A program made the translations under genes and the position numbers. Below the pieces are notes generated by a model, which was not told the DNA's origin, ran no database searches, and saw only the letters and a list, made by a program, of their open reading frames with translations. A stretch of 64,000 nt of DNA from Siphonodentalium dalli (taxonomy: Eukaryota > Mollusca > Scaphopoda > Gadilida > Siphonodentaliidae): positions 150,839,379 through 150,903,378 of the forward strand of contig CP136063.1 in the NCBI GenBank assembly GCA_032622095.1, written 5' to 3'. Shown here piece by piece: positions 59,580 through 64,000 of this stretch (the stretch's first letter is position 1; each line of letters opens with the position of its first letter).

Positions 59580-60009
59580 AGGAGCGTGTTTCATGCTGGA
59601 GCATGTAAGCCGGAATACTGTAGGGATGCCTACAAAATTTGACCGCTCTACTATAAACGCAACCTGCTCAAGGGAGTCTGTGTGTCGGATGCGTTCAGAT
59701 TTGGCAAATTCCACCGAAGATCACATGGGGAAAATTACTCCGAAAATCGGATATTGAGATAAAAACTTTTCGACGAGTGGATGTGATCAGTAGTATCTAA
59801 ACGCAAGATTAGTACGCTTTTTAAAGATTTAGATTGGACGGTTTAACCCTGGTAGCATATAACGTTGTAACGGCTGATATATATTATTCAAATTCAAACC
59901 CTCTCTTCATGACGCAAATTTAAACGAACTTGTCAAGAAGCAAGGCATTTGCATGAACATGCTCAACGATATACTATATAGGTATGTCGGCTGTACTATA
60001 AAAGTAACC

Positions 60010-60375
60010 TATTGTCACGATTTGACCTGTCCAAAATACTCCCCGGACCAAAGATTCCCTAGGTATCAAATTTCGTCGAAATCCGTTCGTTTTACCCGAT
60101 TTGACCTTGAACTAACAATTTCGAAGGTCAATGTCAGGTCGGGGTCACGATTTGACCTACCCAAAAGACTCCCTGACAAAAGTATCCCTAGGTGTCTGTT
60201 TTACCCGATTTTACATAGGATTCACCTTTTTGAAGATCAAGGTCAGGTCGGGGGGTCACGATTTGACACGTCCAAAACACTCCCTGGACAAAAGTACCCA
60301 TATTTATCAAATCTTGTCAAAATCCGTCCAGCAGTTTTCCCGGTCATAGCTAACAGACAAACAAACAGACAGAAG
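60010..60375. repeat. Three diverged units of about 115 bp with a CAGACAAACA tail
   Basis: GTCACGATTTGAC recurs near 60016, 60144 and 60257, each followed by CCAAAA.ACTCCC. GGTCAGGTCGGGG separates units. The array closes with AACAGACAAACAAACAGACAG near 60350. Such units with GACA tails resemble the 3' ends of small invertebrate retroposons. Confidence 0.6.
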
Positions 60376-60560
60376 TCCCAAAATATATATTGAATTTAGA
60401 AATGGCAATGCAAGTGCGCCATCGGATCATAAGGCACCAATATGCATTCGCATAAAGAGGAACACACATATACGCATAACACTCACATCGGATGGGATGG
60501 GATACCATGGAAGTATATCTGATTCCATGGAATCTGACCTCTAGTTCTAGCATGTTATTC

Positions 60561-60575
60561 TAACTTGTTATTATA
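60561..60575 (+). repeat. Right copy of the 15-bp target duplication
   Basis: TAACTTGTTATTATA, 70 bp upstream of the exon 5 acceptor. Confidence 0.7.
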
Positions 60576-60645
60576 TTTTATCAAGCAATGCATGTGTTGT
60601 TGTAATTGGGTACTTGAAATCTAAATTTTCGTGATGTTTCTCCAG

Positions 60646-60942
60646 ATTTACAGAGGAATCTCTTCGCTGGCTTTTAGCAACAGATAAACGAAAACAGGCC
60701 ATGAGACTCCTGGAGAAAATCTGCAGAACGAATAAAGTTCCTCTTGAAAATGTTCTAGCGGCAAAAAAGAACCCGTCGACCGATGACGCTGTAGAAATGA
60801 AGCTTCTCAACGGAGAGGGTTCTAACCTGATGAAGGCTGCCGGTACACCAAGCGTGCCCCCCTCTTCTAAATCAGAGAGTCTGAAGACATTCTTCACGAA
60901 TATTAAGATGATGAGAACGGCGCTAATAGTTTGTTTCGCCTG
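60646..60942 (+). CDS. SLC22-like transporter, coding exon 5 (intracellular loop, TM7 start)
   Basis: Completes codon 276 and encodes residues 277-374 plus two bases, with a TTTCTCCAG acceptor and a GTTAGT donor at 60943. It begins TEESLRWLLA, the SLC22 counterpart of the PESPRWL motif after TM6. A charged cytoplasmic loop follows, and then SLKTFFTNIKMMRTALIVCFAW, which leads into TM7. The donor GTTAGT is weaker than those of the other exons. TM7-TM12 must lie to the right of the window, as I find no further matching exon up to 64000. Confidence 0.85.
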
Positions 60943-61194
60943 GTTAGTCAAATATGTAGATGTTCTCTAGAGCTGAAACGGTCGAGAAATTACGTCATTA
61001 AAGTGGCGTCCTACAATCAGTATACAATCGCTTCAATGTTTAAAATATCGGTTATTCTTAAGAGCAATGCATTATTATTTTGTTCCTCTGATTGGAGATA
61101 GCAGCTAGGTTTAGCCTTATAACTTGTAATATGTGCTACTTTGCCAACGGAAGTCAATGATTCACGTCCACAGACCATTCCGCCTGAACGGTCA

Positions 61195-62075
61195 ACCCGT
61201 ACCCTCCTTGCACCCGGAGCTGTGCGTTGCGGTGGCGCTGTGTGTAGCGGCTCACCGGCGGGAAAACAGTTTTAACCATCGCTCCCGGTTAGCGTAATTT
61301 TTTTTTCCATAAACAAGTTGTTTTCGAGAAAGCTGTCTTTTTCTATGTCAACACCGATGATAGGCACAACGAATGAAGCAATCCTTGACGCAATGAATGT
61401 TATGTTATGTTATTTCTTTGACAAACGTGTGCTCTTTGAACAGCGGGCTTGTCCCAAATATTATAAAATTTAAACAAGTTCCGCATATTCAATGTATGCA
61501 AGTTTGATTGTGGGCGAAGTTCGACATCCAAGCTCTCTGACTGCTGTGAAACGTACGCGATATGTAAAATTGGATCAAGTGTTCGAAAATTTAATTTCCA
61601 TCGATGTACTCCGTTGTGTTTTGGGTCCGTTTCTAGCACTCTTCTAGCGAATTTCTGCATAGACATGTATGTTGGCCTGATCTTTGCGATGAAACATATG
61701 TATATTGAACTGGGATTGGGTGCCATTGTATAAACGAGATATACACGCATTCGGAAAAGTTTCTACAGTATAAGTTTTCTGAATGTGTATCACACACTTG
61801 CCATATTTGTACGATAAAAACATTTTTTATTTACACATTAGCCACATTTTCCAATAAATAGAACAGTCTTCTATATTCGACTTCCAAGCTAATCGGTGTA
61901 CATATAAATAAATTTTCGCCCTCTCGCATGGCGTTAATGCAACCCCCACTCGCTTGTCTGTGTGAAATTTACATATAACCGGGAGCTATGGTGAAAGCTG
62001 TTTTCCCGCCGGTGAGCCGCTATGCACAGCGCCACCACAACGCACAGCTCCGGGTGCAAGGAGTGGTGGTGTAGC
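61195..62075. mobile_element. Foldback-type element with about 100-bp inverted repeats
   Basis: About 61198-61300 and 61972-62073 are reverse complements at roughly 90% by eye. Shared cores are GGAGCTGTGCGTTG, CGGCTCACCGGCGGGAAAAC and GCTCCCGGTTA. About 670 bp lies between. It may be a foldback transposon or two inverted copies of a small repeat. No transposase is seen. Confidence 0.65.
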
Positions 62076-63073
62076 ATACGACACATGTAGAAAAGAGGAC
62101 TAATCTTATATTGCATGTAACCAAATGAGCGACCATCGATATGCATGCAGGTAGTATGAAAATGGGTATTGCCTGAACGGAAAGAGCTTAATTTGATTGA
62201 ACCATATATTAAGCGTATTTGTGGTCGCAACTTGTCTTCACTGCCGACTATTGTTTACACGTTATCATACACGTTGGCAATTAATCTTTTAACGTGTAAG
62301 TTTGGCGCCGTAAACTAAAGGGACTCTTCCCACCAAGTGCATGTCCACATCAATACCATAGCAACGCACTGTACAAGTTACACATACATGTGGCTAAGCC
62401 TGGCTAGTGATACCAAACCTCCAAACATGTAAGTGTATATAATTTTTATGTTCATGGTTGTCTTTTTGAGTCGATTTGAGCACCTACATGTACATATTAT
62501 CAAGGATCATAGCACGGAGCTGTCATGTAGTGATGGAGAATGAAGGTGTCATTCAATTACCCATCTCCCCCTCCCGTCTGAATCCCCAATACCAGTTTTA
62601 AAAAATGGGTGAATTCTGACTATATAAAGAACACACGAAACCAAGACATATATTTCACATCACAAAATTCGCGCCTTTGCTTGAGTAATGCAGCATACAT
62701 ATATACACTGTCAAGTGATATGAGACGGAAATTAATTTAATCCGAATTTTAGCAACGTTGAACTCAATTTGCAAGCCATCTACAACTATTATATGAATCC
62801 CGACTACCAGGTGATGTACATGTTTTGAATCGTGGTTTTGAATTGTGCTTCATGCTTAAATCTTTAAAATCCGCCCTATTCCCGGGTATCAGGATCATCT
62901 GGATCGGAATTAACTTTGCCAGTAGACATCTTTTGCACAATGTCCTACTTCTAAACTGATAAGAATTACGAACAGGGTAGTAAGTCACTAGAATTTGTGT
63001 TTTTTTTTCTATCAGTTGTCGTTTTTCCATATCCGTAGATAGAATCACATATAACAATGCTGTAGGATCACCA

Positions 63074-63340
63074 GCATCAGCATCATCATCATCATCATCA
63101 TCATGGTCATCAATATCGTCGTCCATCATCAACATTATCATCATCACCACCATCATCATCACCGTCTCTCCACCACCATCGTCAGCATTAGTATCATCAT
63201 CATCATAACCACCATAATCATCGTCATCAATATCGTCGTCTCACCATCATCAGCAGCAGCATCTTTATCATAATCATCATCATCATCAGCATCACCAATA
63301 GCATCATCATCTCCATCATCATCAACTACAACAACAACAA
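63074..63340. repeat. CAT trinucleotide tract
   Basis: Interrupted CAT/CGT triplets, giving Asp-rich or Met-rich minus-strand ORFs that are not called as genes. It ends in ACAACAACAACAA. Confidence 0.9.
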
Positions 63341-63369
63341 GAAGCCGCACCACCACGTAAATTCCTTAA

Positions 63370-63760
63370 CCCTTTACCCAACAGAAGGGCCCTGTGCCAA
63401 TGCATTCTCTTATATATGCGAGTCGACCATAGGTCGCCTCGCATATATAAGAGAATGCATTGGCTTAACACATTAAAAATTATAAAATTGTTAAAGAATG
63501 TAAGAAAAAATGGTAAAAAGTGTTAAAAAAAGATTTTTTTTAGGCCAATGCATTCTCTTATATATGCGAGGCGACCTATGGTCGACTCGCATATATAAGA
63601 GAATGCATTGGCACAGGGCTAACTGTAACTATCACAATGTGGTCAAGGAGCCGGTTCCAATGATATCCATATTTGTATGGTTCTATTGAGACAGACCGAA
63701 GATATTTTAGGCTGTTGAAGCTTTATTTGGCCGGTTTTGGCCGGTTTGTTGGGTAAAGGG
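63370..63760. mobile_element. piggyBac-type MITE with nested palindromes
   Basis: 391 bp, with perfect 14-bp inverted ends CCCTTTACCCAACA / TGTTGGGTAAAGGG, flanked by TTAA at 63366-63369 and 63761-63764. Inside are two hairpins (63396-63464 and 63544-63612), each with perfect 27-bp arms. The hairpins are themselves inverted relative to each other, so 63389-63621 is one larger inverted repeat. It is non-coding. Confidence 0.88.
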
Positions 63761-64000
63761 TTAACAAAAAGTATGATAATGAATAATTAGCGCCATCGTA
63801 ATATAATATGCTAGTACTAGATTCTAGAAAGTTTTATATATATATGACTATAGTCTGTACATGTGCGTGGATCTGAAATACAAGCATCTATGCTATTACT
63901 TATAGTTATACTTGTTTTAGGGGGTAGCAGGAAGACAGCCCGATAGTATACAGTACTGGCATAACCATTTGTTTCTTAAGGATCGTGGTACCTGACTTGA

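Larger units (their letters stand above)
56601..60560. mobile_element. Composite element with 15-bp duplication and a nested TIR element
   Basis: A 3,960-bp insertion between identical 15-bp repeats. About 1.92 kb of it is the nested element at 57661-59579. The remaining sequence contains diverged direct repeats: about 57300-57600 resembles 59600-59890, sharing AAATTTGAC[CG]GCT.TACTATAAA and ATTCCAC. The ends carry CTTCCATGGTGTAACC and ACCATGGAAGTATAT. No ORF with a known domain is seen. A 15-bp duplication suits target-primed reverse transcription, but the class is unknown. Confidence 0.55.
29807..60645 (+). other. Intron 4 of the SLC22-like gene (30.8 kb)
   Basis: Runs from GTGAGT to a TTTCTCCAG acceptor. 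The antisense Gypsy array fills 32542-55810. The left side holds a CR1-like LINE tail and a dispersed repeat. The right side holds a LINE tail and a composite element with a 15-bp duplication. The stretches 29820-30780, 32060-32541 and 55811-56240 contain nothing I recognise. Confidence 0.8.
60943..64000 (+). other. Start of intron 5
   Basis: No further coding exon is recognised. It contains an inverted-repeat element (61195-62075), a CAT tract (63074-63340) and a piggyBac-type MITE (63370-63760). The stretch 62080-63070 contains nothing I recognise. Confidence 0.6.

Noticed and set aside
62764-63356. Asp- and Met-rich ORFs at the right end
   Set aside because: Same cause: a CAT triplet tract read in different frames.

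Overview
The window is eukaryotic nuclear DNA from an animal, most likely a marine lophotrochozoan and probably a mollusc. This is an inference from AT-rich introns with consensus GT..AG sites, a multi-exon solute carrier gene, tRNA-derived SINEs with a conserved central domain, CR1/Jockey-type LINEs and a Ty3/Gypsy element. No operons, bacterial genes or CRISPR arrays are visible.

Host gene. One gene is convincing: the N-terminal two thirds of an SLC22-type (organic cation/anion transporter-like) membrane protein on the + strand. Five coding exons lie at 6652-6826, 11218-11438, 16396-16623, 29604-29806 and 60646-60942. Intron phases agree throughout, giving 374 codons plus two bases, and the rest of the gene lies beyond the right edge. 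Nearly everything else is intergenic or intronic repeat.

Layout. 1-6651 is upstream intergenic DNA (SINE, CAT-type trinucleotide tract, diverged tandem repeats, a GC-rich orphan ORF region, an imperfect palindrome). Intron 1 holds a diverged 144-bp tandem array. Intron 2 holds a SINE, a MITE cluster with 3-bp duplications and a 21/23-bp minisatellite. Intron 3 (13 kb) holds a 5'-truncated LINE flanked by about 160-bp direct repeats and carrying a MITE, two pieces of a GGGTGATTCTCC-ended element, and a decayed antisense LINE broken by a TTAA-flanked piggyBac-like element and an in-frame 69-bp minisatellite. Intron 4 (30.8 kb) holds a 23.3-kb antisense tandem Ty3/Gypsy array in the order LTR-internal-LTR-internal-LTR. 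It also holds a 4-kb element with a 15-bp target duplication ending 70 bp before exon 5. Beyond exon 5 are a long inverted-repeat element and a small TTAA-flanked piggyBac-type MITE built from nested palindromes.

Most interesting system. The Gypsy element has three LTRs that each span exactly 3,236 bp by my coordinates, a tRNA-Leu-like primer site, and a correctly phased U UUA AAC -1 frameshift site with a short downstream stem. It also has a third ORF in the env position encoding two C2H2-type zinc fingers and a coiled coil instead of an envelope. Both copies share one nonsense codon in pol and a broken gag, and each has its own extra lesion (an integrase Asp to His change in one, a 1-nt deletion in the other). 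Only the third ORF is intact in both.
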